From CAYUYV01 sp964474635 (lineage in GTDB: Bacteria > Pseudomonadota > Alphaproteobacteria > JAJFIK01), in assembly GCA_964474635.1 (NCBI GenBank), contig CAYYTT010000060.1, forward strand, positions 1-22,484: a stretch of 22,484 nt of DNA, written 5' to 3'. Every line of letters begins with the position of its first letter. Within the stretch, counting starts at the first letter, position 1. A program made the position numbers and the translations under genes. The notes beneath the pieces are model-generated. The model was not told the origin of the DNA, ran no database searches, and saw only the letters and a list, made by a program, of their open reading frames with translations. Shown here piece after piece: positions 7,501 through 16,489 of this stretch.

Positions 7501-8835
7501 TTACTCCTTGGCCAGAAGGCTGAGCACCATGGCGGCATTCGCCTCGGCCCCGACCGTGATGGACGGCTCGGGCTCGATGGCAAAGAGCGGTGAGTGGTGG
7601 GCGGCGACACGAATGCCCGTCTCGGCGTCACGGGACAGTTTTTTCGCGTCATTCCCGCCCACCAGGAAGAAAAAGCCCGGTACGGGCGGCGTGGTGCTGT
7701 GGAAGTAGTGGAAATCCTCCGCCCCCATATTGGTCTGCTCAAAGGACCGGACCCTGTCCTCGCCCAGTTGGGCGGCAAGGACCTTCTTGGCCCTGGCCGC
7801 AAGCGCCGGATCATTGGCGGTCACGCCGGTCGATTCCTCCAGTACCACCGTGCGCGGCAGGCGATCCTCCGGCAAACCTGCGGCCCGGCCGATATTGGCG
7901 GCAATCCGCTCAATGCCCTGGAGCAGGGTGGCGCGGGCCTCCTCGGAGTTGGAGCGAACCGTCAGGCTCAGGCGCACTTCCTCGCCAATGATGTTGTGTT
8001 TGGAGCCGCCATGGATGGCGCCCACGGTCACAACACCGGGCTCAAGCGGCGGCAGCTCCCGCGCCACCAGGGTCTGCAGCGCCAGGACGATCTGGGAGGC
8101 GATCACCACCGGGTCCTTGCCCCGGTGCGGAGAGGCCCCATGGGTGCCGATGCCGGGCACGATCACATCGACCGTGTCGGCGGAGGACAACATGAGACCG
8201 GGTTTGAAGTAAACCGCACCGGCGGGCAGAAGGCTTGCCACATGGTGGCCGACCACATAATCGGGGCGGGGAAAACGCGTATAAAGACCATCCTCGATCA
8301 TCATGCGCGCGCCCATCACCCGCTCCTCCGCCGGCTGACCGACGAACACGATGGTGCCGGACCACTGATCCCGCATGGCGACAAGCTGGCGCGCGGCACC
8401 GACCAGGCTGACCATATGGCTGTCATGGCCGCAGGCATGCATGACAGGCTTTTCCTCCCCGTCCGTGTCCACTTGAGTGGCCGTGGAGGCGTAAGGCAGG
8501 CCGCTGCGCTCCTTGACCGGCAGGCCGTCCATGTCCGCGCGCAGGAGCACCACGGGCCCCGCTCCGTTCTCCAGAACGCCCACGACACCGGTGCCGCCGA
8601 CACCTTCAGTCACGGGAATGTCGATCTTGCGCAGTTCGGCCGCCATGCGCTTTGCCGTTTCGCTTTCCAGCAGGGACAGTTCCGGGTTTTCGTGCAAATG
8701 GATGAACAGCTCCTCCAGATACGGATAATCCGCCTTGATGGCCGCGCGCAGGCCGGGATAGGTCTGCGCCTGGGCGGCGGCGGGCGCGGCGCCCAGGCAG
8801 GCGGCAAGGGCCAGGCCCATCACAATGCGTTTCAT
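7501..8835 (-). CDS. Exported M20-family amidohydrolase (upstream copy)
   Basis: The 444-residue paralogue of the next gene, aligning without gaps wherever I compared them. It has its own signal peptide (MKRIVMGLALAACLGAAPAAAQA, then QTYPGL) and the same metal-site motifs: MHACGHD, AEE, GHH and AEDFHYF. I start at the ATG at 8835, preceded by AAGGAGAA; ten more residues in frame upstream lack a binding site and would spoil the signal peptide. It lies 26 bases after the stop of the interrupted oxidoreductase and 29 bases before the second copy, so the three probably form one transcript. Differences cluster in the second half, for example RSFEQTN against LPFVQVN before the conserved GAEDFHYF, which may alter specificity. 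Probably a periplasmic deacylase or deconjugase. Confidence 0.92.
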   Translation of the reverse strand: MKRIVMGLALAACLGAAPAAAQAQTYPGLRAAIKADYPYLEELFIHLHENPELSLLESETAKRMAAELRKIDIPVTEGVGGTGVVGVLENGAGPVVLLRADMDGLPVKERSGLPYASTATQVDTDGEEKPVMHACGHDSHMVSLVGAARQLVAMRDQWSGTIVFVGQPAEERVMGARMMIEDGLYTRFPRPDYVVGHHVASLLPAGAVYFKPGLMLSSADTVDVIVPGIGTHGASPHRGKDPVVIASQIVLALQTLVARELPPLEPGVVTVGAIHGGSKHNIIGEEVRLSLTVRSNSEEARATLLQGIERIAANIGRAAGLPEDRLPRTVVLEESTGVTANDPALAARAKKVLAAQLGEDRVRSFEQTNMGAEDFHYFHSTTPPVPGFFFLVGGNDAKKLSRDAETGIRVAAHHSPLFAIEPEPSITVGAEANAAMVLSLLAKE

Positions 8836-8861
8836 GGTGTTCTCCTTTGCCAAGCGGCCGG

Positions 8862-9878
8862 TCACGCGATATCGACACAGATTTTTCCGAAATGTCCGCC
8901 CGAGCCCATGTAATGGAGCGCCTCCGGCAGGGCCTCGAGGTCAAAGCGCTTGTCGTCGACCATCGGCGCGATGCCGTGGAGCGCGAAGGCGCGGCACATG
9001 TCCTCGAAATGATCCCGGCTGCCCACGGAGAACCCGCGCAAGGTGCAGTTCGTGGCGATCATGGCGCCGAACTGGATCGCCTCCTGGGGCCCCGAGAGCA
9101 CACCGATGATGCTGATATGGCCGCCAATGCGGATCGATTACATGGCCTCTTTCAGGCTCTTGGCGCCGCCGACCACGACCACGGGGTCGACCCCGCGCCC
9201 GCCCGTGACGCGGCGCACGGCCCTCGACCACTCGGGCTCCTGGCGGTAATTGATGGTGTGGTCCGCGCCCAGCGCCCTTGCCCGCTCCAGCTTTTCGTCC
9301 GAGGACGACGTGATGATGGTCTCAAGGCCCATGGCCTTGGCAATCTGCAGGGCACAGATAGAGACCCCGCCGGTCCCCTGGAGCAGCACCACATCCCCGG
9401 CCTTCAGATCGCCCTCCACCACCAGGGAGCGCCAGGCCGTGAGGCCCGCGCAAGGAAGGCAGGCGACCTGGGCATCGGTCAGATGGGCCGGCACCTTCAC
9501 CACGCCCTCCTGGCTCAGCACCATGTGCTGCTGGGCGCAGCCATCGACCGGCCCACCCATCGCGAAGGTCAGCTTTTCAAGGCTCGGCCCGCCTGAAATC
9601 CAGGTCTGGAAAAAGATCGGCGCGACCCGGTCGCCGATGGCCACGCGGGTCACCCCCTCGCCCACCGCCTCCACGATCCCGCAGCCATCCGACAGTGGCA
9701 CGAGGGGCAGGGGGAAATTCCCGCCATAGAGGTTCTGTGTAATGAGGAAATCGCGAAAATTCAGGGACGCGGCCTTCATTTTGAGCAGCACCTCGCCCGG
9801 TCCCGGCTCCGGCATGGCCTTCTCGAAGGGGCGGACGTTCTCAATTCCGTAAGAGCCTTGAATGGCCATGGCGCGCAT
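8862..9878 (-). pseudogene. MDR-family NAD(P)-dependent oxidoreductase interrupted by one in-frame stop codon
   Basis: Read through, this frame encodes a quinone-oxidoreductase/alcohol-dehydrogenase-like protein of about 338 positions, the usual length. The N-terminal part ends with GGAKSLKEAM and a TAA (TTA on the plus strand at 9138-9140); the same frame continues with SIRIGGHISIIGVLSG, the normal family continuation, to a stop at 8862. There is no frameshift. The first 246 residues hold the catalytic fold (SLNFRDFL, without the catalytic zinc cysteine typical of alcohol dehydrogenases) and the nucleotide-binding loop GTGGVSICALQIAKAMG. The truncated product would lack the end of the Rossmann domain and the C-terminal part, so it is probably inactive. 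A sequencing error, recent nonsense mutation or readthrough would all look like this. It is the first gene of the set diverging from the repressor, ahead of the two amidohydrolases. Confidence 0.85.
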
Positions 9879-9979
9879 GGACGATCCTCCTTTGGTGGTG
9901 CGGGTCTTGTTGTCTTCGCGGCTGGTGCCGAAAACACAAAGGGTAACAACCTGCCCCGCGCCTGGCCAATCCGGCCGGG

Positions 9980-9996
9980 TTTAAACAGGTGTTTGA
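9980..9996. promoter_or_regulatory. Putative TetR-type operator, site 1
   Basis: The 17-mer TTTAAACAGGTGTTTGA contains the palindrome AAACA-GG-TGTTT. It is repeated identically 44 bases further on. Site 1 lies about 100 bases upstream of the oxidoreductase start on the minus strand and 51 bases before the repressor start, well placed to control either promoter. Confidence 0.75.
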
Positions 9997-10023
9997 CTCG
10001 AGCCGGGCGCTATGGCATTTCGA

Positions 10024-10040
10024 TTTAAACAGGTGTTTGA
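10024..10040. promoter_or_regulatory. Putative TetR-type operator, site 2
   Basis: An exact second copy of the same 17-mer ends 6 bases before the ATG of the repressor gene and overlaps its probable, weak ribosome binding site (GAGA, 10039-10042). A bound repressor here would block both initiation near the gene and access to its start. The start-to-start spacing of 44 bases is about four helical turns, so both sites would face the same side of the DNA. Confidence 0.78.
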
Positions 10041-10046
10041 GACGGC

Positions 10047-10718
10047 ATGACACAGGACACTCGAGAGCGGCTGATTGAGGCGGCTTTGCTGGTTTTCGCG
10101 GAAAAAGGCTTCGACATGGCCGGCGTGCGCGAAATCTGCGAGACCGCCGGCACCAACGTGGCCTCGGTGCGCTACCACTTCGCCGATAAGGCCGGGCTCT
10201 ATCGCGAAACGCTGCGAGCCGCCCAGGTTGAAACCTTCAAGGCGCGCACCATGCCCGAGACGAGCGAGGACGCGGAAGCAGACCTGCTCTCCTGGATCAC
10301 TTGGTTTCTGGCCACCATCCATTCCGTCCGTGGCCAGCCTTTCGGACTGCTGATGATGCGCGAAATGCTCAACCCGACCGATGCCCTCGATTTCATGGCC
10401 GAAATGGGCGCCCGTCCGATCCATGGTCATCTGACGCGGCTGATCGAGCGCATTCTGGGCCCACAGGCCGCGCGCCCGCCGGAGTGCCCGCCCGCCACGG
10501 AACTCGCCATTTGCGTCATCGGCATGTGCATGCACCGGATGAAGGCCTATCCGATGATTTCGCGCATCCTTGACGCGCCCGGTGACCCGAATGCCCCCGC
10601 GCATGAGGACATTGCGCGCCTTGCCCGACTTATCGCCACCTTTTGCCTGCTCGGCCTGCGCCCGCGCGAAGCCGTGCCCTTCCATGCCGACACACGACAC
10701 GCTCCTTCAGGAGGCTGA
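10047..10718 (+). CDS. TetR/AcrR-family repressor, CecR-like C-terminal domain
   Basis: A 223-residue transcription factor. Residues 5-52 form the TetR helix-turn-helix domain, with LIEAALLVFAEKGFDMAGVREICETAGTNVASVRYHFADKAGLY matching the family pattern closely. The C-terminal ligand domain, with a GLLMMREMLNPTDALD stretch, resembles the CecR (YbiH, formerly DUF1956) group, whose Escherichia coli member controls an exporter operon that includes an HlyD-like protein. The ATG at 10047 is immediately preceded by one of two identical palindromic sites, suggesting autoregulation. The stop is 2 bases before the ATG of the adaptor gene, and the adaptor's ribosome binding site (CAGGAGG) lies inside the end of this gene. 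It probably represses the whole efflux operon and possibly the divergent oxidoreductase-amidohydrolase operon; the inducer is unknown. Confidence 0.93.
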   Translation: MTQDTRERLIEAALLVFAEKGFDMAGVREICETAGTNVASVRYHFADKAGLYRETLRAAQVETFKARTMPETSEDAEADLLSWITWFLATIHSVRGQPFGLLMMREMLNPTDALDFMAEMGARPIHGHLTRLIERILGPQAARPPECPPATELAICVIGMCMHRMKAYPMISRILDAPGDPNAPAHEDIARLARLIATFCLLGLRPREAVPFHADTRHAPSGG

Positions 10719-10720
10719 CC

Positions 10721-12139
10721 ATGTCCGAAGCACCCCGCGGCGCGCCGCATGAACCCTCCCGCATGACCTGGCGCCGGCGTTTCACCATTGCGGCCCTGCC
10801 GCTCGGTGCCCTGGCGCTCGTCATTTTGCTGATCATCAGCGCATCCGGGCCCCGCCGTCGGCCGGTCGAGGAGAGCCAAACACCGGTGCGATACGTCACC
10901 GCGCAGCAGGGCCGTGTCGTACCCCGCTCCATCGGCTTTGGCACCGTGGTGCCGGCCACCGAATGGCGCGCGGTGGCGGAGGTGAGCGGCCGGGTGGTCT
11001 ACCGCCATCCAAACCTGCGCCCCGGCTCGCTCCTTGAAAAGGGTACGCAAATCATCCGCCTCGATCCCACCGACTACGACCTCGCCGTGAAACGGCTCGA
11101 GGCCAATATCCGCGCAAGCGAGGCCGCCCTTGCCCAACTCGCGCAGGAAGAAAAGAACACGGCCCAGTCTCTGGAAATCGAAGAACGCGCCCTCACCCTC
11201 TCCCAGCGCGACCTGGAGCGCCAACAGGAACTGCGGGGGCGCGGCACGGTCTCCCAGGCCGCCGTGGACGCCCAGGAACGGGCCGTCCTGACCCAGCGCC
11301 AGAGTGTCCAGTCCTTGCGCAACCAGCTCAGTGTCTTCCCGGTCCAAAGGACCCAGCGCGAAGCCGAACTCGACCTGGCAAAGGTGCAACTCGCCGAGGC
11401 CCAGCGCGATCTCGACCGCACCAAGATCACCCTGCCGCTCGATGCCCGCATCCAATCCGTCAGTGCCGATCCCGACCAGGTGATTACCCAGGGCCAGGTC
11501 ATGGTCGAAGCGGACGGCATCGACGTGGCCGAAATCACCGCCCAACTGCCCCTCGTTCGGATCGTGCCGCTGATCCCCGTCGACCCGGCGGCCCCCATCA
11601 CGCTCACGGATCTGTTCGGGCGGGGCGAACTCGTGGCTCCCATCATTCGCCAGCTTGAATGGTCCGCGCGGGTGCGCCTGAACATCGCCCGTGCCGAAGC
11701 GGTGTGGGAGGCGCGCGTGGTGCGCCTTGCCGAAAGCCTCGATCCCGAAACGCGTACGGCGGGTGTCGTTGTCGCCGTGGACGATCCCATCGGATCGCTG
11801 AAACCCGGTGAGCGACCGATCCTGTCGCGCAACAGCTATGTGGCCGTCGAACTCATCGGCACGCCCCGACCGAACACCCTGGCGGTGCCGGTGGCCGGTC
11901 TGCACGGCTCAAGACTGTATGTCATCACCGGGGACGATCGCCTGGAGATCCGCACCGTCGACGTGGCCTTCCGGCAGGGCAGCATGGCGGTCCTGACCGG
12001 CGGTGTGACGGCGGGAGAGCGGGTGGTCATCAGTGACCTGATCCCGGCCGTTCCAGGCATGAAACTGAAGCCCCAGGAGGATGCGGACGCAACCGCGCGC
12101 CTGGCTGAGGCCATGGCCGGCACGGAGGCCCTGCGATGA
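10721..12139 (+). CDS. HlyD/AcrA-type periplasmic adaptor subunit of an RND efflux pump
   Basis: A 472-residue membrane-fusion protein. Residues 21-41 (FTIAALPLGALALVILLIISA) form one N-terminal membrane anchor. Then follow a beta-barrel/lipoyl half with GFGTVVPATEWRAVAEVSGRVV and LEKGTQIIRLD, a coiled-coil hairpin (about 100-210, rich in Ala, Gln, Glu and Arg, e.g. RLEANIRASEAALAQLAQEEKN), the second lipoyl half (LPLDARIQSVSADPDQVITQGQ) and a C-terminal barrel and membrane-proximal domain ending in GGVTAGERVVISDLIPAVPGMKL. I choose the ATG at 10721 because of CAGGAGG at 10709-10715; upstream in-frame sequence overlaps the repressor gene and is arginine-rich. The last bases overlap the pump gene by ATGA. 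It should link the RND pump to an outer-membrane channel, for which no gene is present in the window. Confidence 0.95.
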   Translation: MSEAPRGAPHEPSRMTWRRRFTIAALPLGALALVILLIISASGPRRRPVEESQTPVRYVTAQQGRVVPRSIGFGTVVPATEWRAVAEVSGRVVYRHPNLRPGSLLEKGTQIIRLDPTDYDLAVKRLEANIRASEAALAQLAQEEKNTAQSLEIEERALTLSQRDLERQQELRGRGTVSQAAVDAQERAVLTQRQSVQSLRNQLSVFPVQRTQREAELDLAKVQLAEAQRDLDRTKITLPLDARIQSVSADPDQVITQGQVMVEADGIDVAEITAQLPLVRIVPLIPVDPAAPITLTDLFGRGELVAPIIRQLEWSARVRLNIARAEAVWEARVVRLAESLDPETRTAGVVVAVDDPIGSLKPGERPILSRNSYVAVELIGTPRPNTLAVPVAGLHGSRLYVITGDDRLEIRTVDVAFRQGSMAVLTGGVTAGERVVISDLIPAVPGMKLKPQEDADATARLAEAMAGTEALR

Positions 12140-15100
12140 TCCTGCGCTTTTTCGCAACCCATCCGACGGCGGCCAATCTCTTGATGCTGCTGTCTTTCGC
12201 GCTCGGGCTCCTCTCGGTCGGCGATATTCAGCGGGCAACCTTTCCCGATCTCGCCCTTGATGAGGTCCAGGTCAGGGTGGTCTATCCGAGCGCGAGCGCG
12301 GAGGAAGTCGAGGACGCCATCTGTCAGCGCATCGAGGACGCGGTCGATGGTGTGACGGGCCGCTTGCGCATGACCTGCGAGGCCCGGGAGAGCATCGGCA
12401 CGGCGGTGTTCGAAATGAACCCGCGCGAGACCAGCTTCGATCGCTTTTTTACCGACATCAAGGCGGAGATCGACGGGATCAATGATTTCCCCCAGGACGT
12501 GGAAACGCCTGTGGTGAGCCAGCTCGGGCGCACCGACCTCGTGACCGCCATCGCCATTTCGGGCGATCTGACGGACACGGATCTCAAGGCCTATGTGGAA
12601 GACGTGAAGCGGCGTCTGCGCCGTCTGCCGGGCATCAGCCAGGTGCGGGTCCAGGGCTTTTCCGACCGGCAGATCCGGATCGAGATTCCCGCCGATACGG
12701 TGCGCCAATATGGACTGTCCCTATCCGATATCGCCCAGACGATCTCGCGCCAGAGCGTGGATCTGCCCGGCGGCACGCTGTTCACGGCGGACCAGGACAT
12801 TCTGCTGCGCTTCCAGGACGAGCGGCGCACGGCCGCCGACTTTGCCTCCCTTGTCGTCGTGGCCGGCGGCAGCGGCGCGGAAGTCACCCTGGGTGACATT
12901 GCACAGATTACGGACCGTTTCGAACTCGACGAGGACCATATCCTCTTCAATGGCCGGCCCGCGGCGATGCTGGAGGTCACCAAGACCCGGGTGCAGGACT
13001 CGCTCGACATCGTGGACGAGGTCTCGCGCTTTGTGGAGCAGGAAAACGCCCGGGCGCCCGAGGGGATCACCCTGACCCTGACGCGCAATGTGTCGAGCAT
13101 CGTGCGCGACCGTCTCACCATGCTGATCGAAAACGGCGTGATGGGCCTCATCCTCGTTTTCGGGGTGATGTATCTGTTCTTTTCCCTGCGCTATTCCTTC
13201 TGGGTGGCCATGGGCCTGCCGGTGTCCTTCGCAGGTGCCTTTTTCGTCATGAGCCTGCTCGGCATCACCTTCAATATGCTGAGCATGATCGGCCTCCTGG
13301 TGGCCGTGGGCCTTCTCATGGATGACGCCATCGTCATTGCCGAGAATATCGCCGCCTCCCGATCCCGGGGTCTGAGCCCGGAGGAGGCCGCGGTCGACGG
13401 GCTGAAAATGGTTCTACCCGGCGTTCTGTCGTCCTTCACGACGACCGTGATCATCTTTCTGCCGCTTGGCTTCCTGGAAGGAGATCTGGGGCAGGTCTTG
13501 AGGGATATGCCCATCATTCTGGTGGTGGTGCTGGCCATCAGCCTGATCGAAGCCTTCCTGATCCTGCCCAATCACCTCTACCACGCCATGCAGCATCCCT
13601 CGGCCGTGGGGGGCTGGCGCGCCGGGTTCGAGGCGCGCTTCGAACGGGTTCGGGACAAGGCCGTCATTCCGGCGGTCCGCGCCGTCGTGAATGCCCGCTA
13701 TCTGTTTCTGGGCGGCATCATTGCCGCCCTGATCCTGACGCTTGGGATCCCGATTTCCGGCCTGCAAAAATTCCGCGCTTTTCCCGATATTGACGGCGAT
13801 ACCATCGTCGCGCGGGTCCTGCTGCCGCAAGGAACGCCCCTCGCCCGCACCGAAGCCGTCGTACAAGAACTCACGCAAGCCCTGGCGCGCACCGACGAGG
13901 CCTTGCGCCAGAAGGAGCGCGGCGACCGTTCGATCATCAAAAACGTCCTTGTGCAGTACAACGCGAATGCATCGAGCTTCGAGACCGGCCCCCACGTGGC
14001 TACGATGTTCGTCGATCTGCGGACGGCTGAGGATCGGCGAGCCTCCTCCATGGACGTGCTCGGTCTGTGGCGCGCCGAGACGGGCCCGCAGGCCGATACG
14101 ATCTGGATCACCTTTGAGCGGCTCCAGATCGGCCCGGCGGGCCTGCCCATCGATCTTGAGCTGACCGGTCCCGATCTTGAGGCCTTGAAGGCGGCATCCC
14201 TTGATCTTCAGACCTGGTTGAAGGGTTATGACGGTGTCTATGACCTGCGTGATGATTTGCGGCCCGGTAAGCCGGAACTGCGCATTCGCCTGAAACCCGG
14301 TGCGGCGTCCCTGGGCTTTGACGCCGAGACCATCGCGAGGCAATTGCGTGCCGGCTTTTTTGGTGTAATTGCGGACGAAATTCAGGTGGGGTCTGAATCC
14401 TTTGAAATCGATGTGCGCTTCGACGCCGCCGACCGGGACGCACTCGGCGACCTTGACGTCTTCACGGTGACAAGCCTGAGCGGTGCCCAGGTTCCCTTGA
14501 GCGCGGTCGCGGAAGTGGAACGGGGCCGGGGCGTCGCTCGCATCAACCGGGTCGATGGTGAACGGACGGTGACCCTCCAGGGCGATGTGGATTTCACGCG
14601 CAACAATGCCGATGAAATCCTGGCAGACACCATGGCCCGATTCATCCCCGACTTTGAAGACCGTCACCCCTCCGTACGCCTTAATGTGGAGGGCCAAAGC
14701 GCGGAAGCCTCGCGCACCCTTGCATCCTTGCGCAACAACGGCATTTTGGGCCTGATCGCCATTTTCATTCTACTGAGCGTTCAGTTCCGCTCCTACCAGG
14801 AGCCCTTCCTGGTGATGAGCATCATCCCCCTCTCTTTGATCGGTGTGGTCTGGGGCCACATCTTGATGGGGATTGATCTGTCCATGCCCTCGGTAATGGG
14901 GTTCATCAGCCTGTCTGGCGTTGTCGTCAACAACTCGATCCTGCTGGTCAGCTTCGTGAAGTTTCACGGGCGCGGCGGCATGGCGATCAGCGACGCCGTC
15001 GTCGCGGCCGCCAGGGACCGGTTCCGCCCCATCATGCTCACCACCCTGACGACCGTCGCGGGCCTATTGCCGATCTTGAGCGAAACGAGCCTCCAGGCCC

Positions 15101-15243
15101 AGGTTCTTATTCCGCTCGTGACCAGCATCGCCTTCGGCCTGATGGCGACCGCGAGCCTCGTGATTTTCGTCATTCCGGCCGCCTACGCCATCTTGGACGA
15201 CTTCCGGCTGACGACGTTCCATACGGACGCGGAAAACCATTGA
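12136..15243 (+). CDS. RND-family inner-membrane efflux transporter
   Basis: A 1035-residue proton-driven pump of the AcrB/HAE superfamily, full length. The opening FFATHPTAANLLMLLSFALGLLSV is the first membrane helix, followed by a large periplasmic porter domain, helices 2-6, a second porter loop and helices 8-12. The proton-relay aspartates of helix 4 are present as Asp396-Asp397 in GLLVAVGLLMDDAIVIAENI. In helix 10 the sequence is GVVVNNSILLVSFVK, without the lysine found at that place in AcrB, as in several other HAE-type pumps. It starts within the adaptor stop (ATGA), so the two are translationally coupled, and the TetR gene precedes them. Substrates cannot be read from sequence; hydrophobic or amphiphilic compounds are the family norm. 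The gene ends 10 bases from the convergent MFS gene. Confidence 0.96.
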   Translation: MILRFFATHPTAANLLMLLSFALGLLSVGDIQRATFPDLALDEVQVRVVYPSASAEEVEDAICQRIEDAVDGVTGRLRMTCEARESIGTAVFEMNPRETSFDRFFTDIKAEIDGINDFPQDVETPVVSQLGRTDLVTAIAISGDLTDTDLKAYVEDVKRRLRRLPGISQVRVQGFSDRQIRIEIPADTVRQYGLSLSDIAQTISRQSVDLPGGTLFTADQDILLRFQDERRTAADFASLVVVAGGSGAEVTLGDIAQITDRFELDEDHILFNGRPAAMLEVTKTRVQDSLDIVDEVSRFVEQENARAPEGITLTLTRNVSSIVRDRLTMLIENGVMGLILVFGVMYLFFSLRYSFWVAMGLPVSFAGAFFVMSLLGITFNMLSMIGLLVAVGLLMDDAIVIAENIAASRSRGLSPEEAAVDGLKMVLPGVLSSFTTTVIIFLPLGFLEGDLGQVLRDMPIILVVVLAISLIEAFLILPNHLYHAMQHPSAVGGWRAGFEARFERVRDKAVIPAVRAVVNARYLFLGGIIAALILTLGIPISGLQKFRAFPDIDGDTIVARVLLPQGTPLARTEAVVQELTQALARTDEALRQKERGDRSIIKNVLVQYNANASSFETGPHVATMFVDLRTAEDRRASSMDVLGLWRAETGPQADTIWITFERLQIGPAGLPIDLELTGPDLEALKAASLDLQTWLKGYDGVYDLRDDLRPGKPELRIRLKPGAASLGFDAETIARQLRAGFFGVIADEIQVGSESFEIDVRFDAADRDALGDLDVFTVTSLSGAQVPLSAVAEVERGRGVARINRVDGERTVTLQGDVDFTRNNADEILADTMARFIPDFEDRHPSVRLNVEGQSAEASRTLASLRNNGILGLIAIFILLSVQFRSYQEPFLVMSIIPLSLIGVVWGHILMGIDLSMPSVMGFISLSGVVVNNSILLVSFVKFHGRGGMAISDAVVAAARDRFRPIMLTTLTTVAGLLPILSETSLQAQVLIPLVTSIAFGLMATASLVIFVIPAAYAILDDFRLTTFHTDAENH

Positions 15244-15253
15244 GGATGGGCCC

Positions 15254-16489
15254 TCATCGGGACACCGGCTCGCGCACCAGAAGCGGGCTGGTCCAGGCCC
15301 GTGCCAGCAGGCCAACGCCGATGAGGCTCACCAGGCCGGCGGCGGCCATGGCCAGATAGGCGCGCCCCGCCACCGCGCCGTAAAGATGGCCCGCGCTCAA
15401 GGTCAGGGCCCCGAGCAAAATGCCGCCCGACAGCGCGAAATAAAGGCTCTGGGCCGTCACGGCAAAGCGCTGGGGCACGGCACGGTCGATCAGGTGGATC
15501 GCGCCGAGATGGGTGGCGCCGAAGGTGCCGGCATGGAGAATTTGCGTCACGGCGAGCAGTGCCAGCGGGGGATCGAAGGCGAGCACCGACCAGCGCACCG
15601 CCGCCGCACCGGCGCCAATGGCAAGAAGTCCAAGCGCGCCGATTCGCGCCAGCACCCGGCCCGAGACCGAAAACAGCACCACCTCAGCGAGCACGCCGAT
15701 GGCCCACAGCCCACCGATCGCCGTGCCGCTGAACCCCTGGGCCTGCCAATGGATGCTGGCAAACCCGTAATAGACCGCGTGGCTTGCCTGGATGAGGCCG
15801 CCGCTGAGCGCGAACAGCCAGAAAAATGGGCTGGCCACGAACACCCGCAGCACAGCCTTTTGTCCGGCCGCACCGTCCTCGGCACGGGACTGGCGCGCAG
15901 GCGCGTGACCTCCGCGCGGCTCCGGCGGCAGGCCGAAGCCCGCCGCGGCCGTCAGCGCCAGCACCGTCAGGATCGCGGGCAAGATGGCGTTCGGCCCAAA
16001 CTGGGTAAGCAGCGCCCCGCCGGCCAGATTGGCGGCGATAAAGGTCAAGGAGCCCCAAAGCCGGGTGCGCCCGTAATCAAAGCCCTGTTCGCGGGCGCTC
16101 GCTACCGCAAGCGTCTCGATGAGCGGGATCAGCGCGGGATAAAAGGTCATGCTGAGAACCGTGACGACCAGCACGCCCCAGAATCCCGAAACTCCGAAAA
16201 AGAGACAAAAACTCAAAATAGAAAGCCCGGCGAGCACGATGATGGGGCGCCGGCGTTCGCCCAACCGGTCGGCCATGGCCCCGAGCAGGGGGCCGGAAAT
16301 GACCCGCATCACAAGGCCGACGGCCACCAGGGTGCCAACGCCCGCGGCATCGATCCCCCGCGCCTCGATCCAAACCGGCCAGTAGGGCGTGTGCAGCCCG
16401 ACGACCAGAAAGATTGCCCCGAAGAAGACGGACAAACGCAATTGGGCCCACGGGGGCCCGTGGGGTCGTGGTCCGCGCTGTTGTGCCAT
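15254..16489 (-). CDS. MFS transporter, HcaT/phenylpropionate-permease-like
   Basis: A 411-residue major-facilitator protein with about twelve membrane helices. The first helix region LRLSVFFGAIFLVVGLHTPYWPVWIEARGI, the loop GAMADRLGERRRP after helix 2 and the paired segment RTRLWGSLTFIAANLAGGALL are typical of the HcaT / MFS_1-like group, whose named members carry phenylpropionate or nucleosides. The real substrate is unknown. GGGGAGAAAG lies upstream of the ATG at 16489 on the minus strand. It converges with the RND gene, leaving only 10 bases between the stops, and diverges from the DUF423 gene across 78 bases. It is not obviously part of either neighbour's operon. The N-terminus before the first helix is short and Pro/Gln/Arg-rich. 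Confidence 0.9.
   Translation of the reverse strand: MAQQRGPRPHGPPWAQLRLSVFFGAIFLVVGLHTPYWPVWIEARGIDAAGVGTLVAVGLVMRVISGPLLGAMADRLGERRRPIIVLAGLSILSFCLFFGVSGFWGVLVVTVLSMTFYPALIPLIETLAVASAREQGFDYGRTRLWGSLTFIAANLAGGALLTQFGPNAILPAILTVLALTAAAGFGLPPEPRGGHAPARQSRAEDGAAGQKAVLRVFVASPFFWLFALSGGLIQASHAVYYGFASIHWQAQGFSGTAIGGLWAIGVLAEVVLFSVSGRVLARIGALGLLAIGAGAAAVRWSVLAFDPPLALLAVTQILHAGTFGATHLGAIHLIDRAVPQRFAVTAQSLYFALSGGILLGALTLSAGHLYGAVAGRAYLAMAAAGLVSLIGVGLLARAWTSPLLVREPVSR

Noticed and set aside
6014..8913. Two long plus-strand open frames (476 and 439 codons) opposite the M20 genes
   Set aside because: They resemble each other only because the two M20 genes are paralogues. They are His/Gly/Arg-rich, without domains or good ribosome binding sites.
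9138..9140. Selenocysteine, pyrrolysine or frameshift explanation for the interrupted oxidoreductase
   Set aside because: The codon is TAA, not TGA or TAG, and both halves are in one frame, so a plain nonsense change or base error is simpler.
13414..14697. 427-codon minus-strand frame inside the RND gene
   Set aside because: Antisense to the well-conserved pump; no protein family features.
10721..15243. Complete tripartite efflux operon including an outer-membrane channel
   Set aside because: Only adaptor and pump are present; the genes on either side are a repressor and a convergent MFS transporter, so a channel must be encoded elsewhere.
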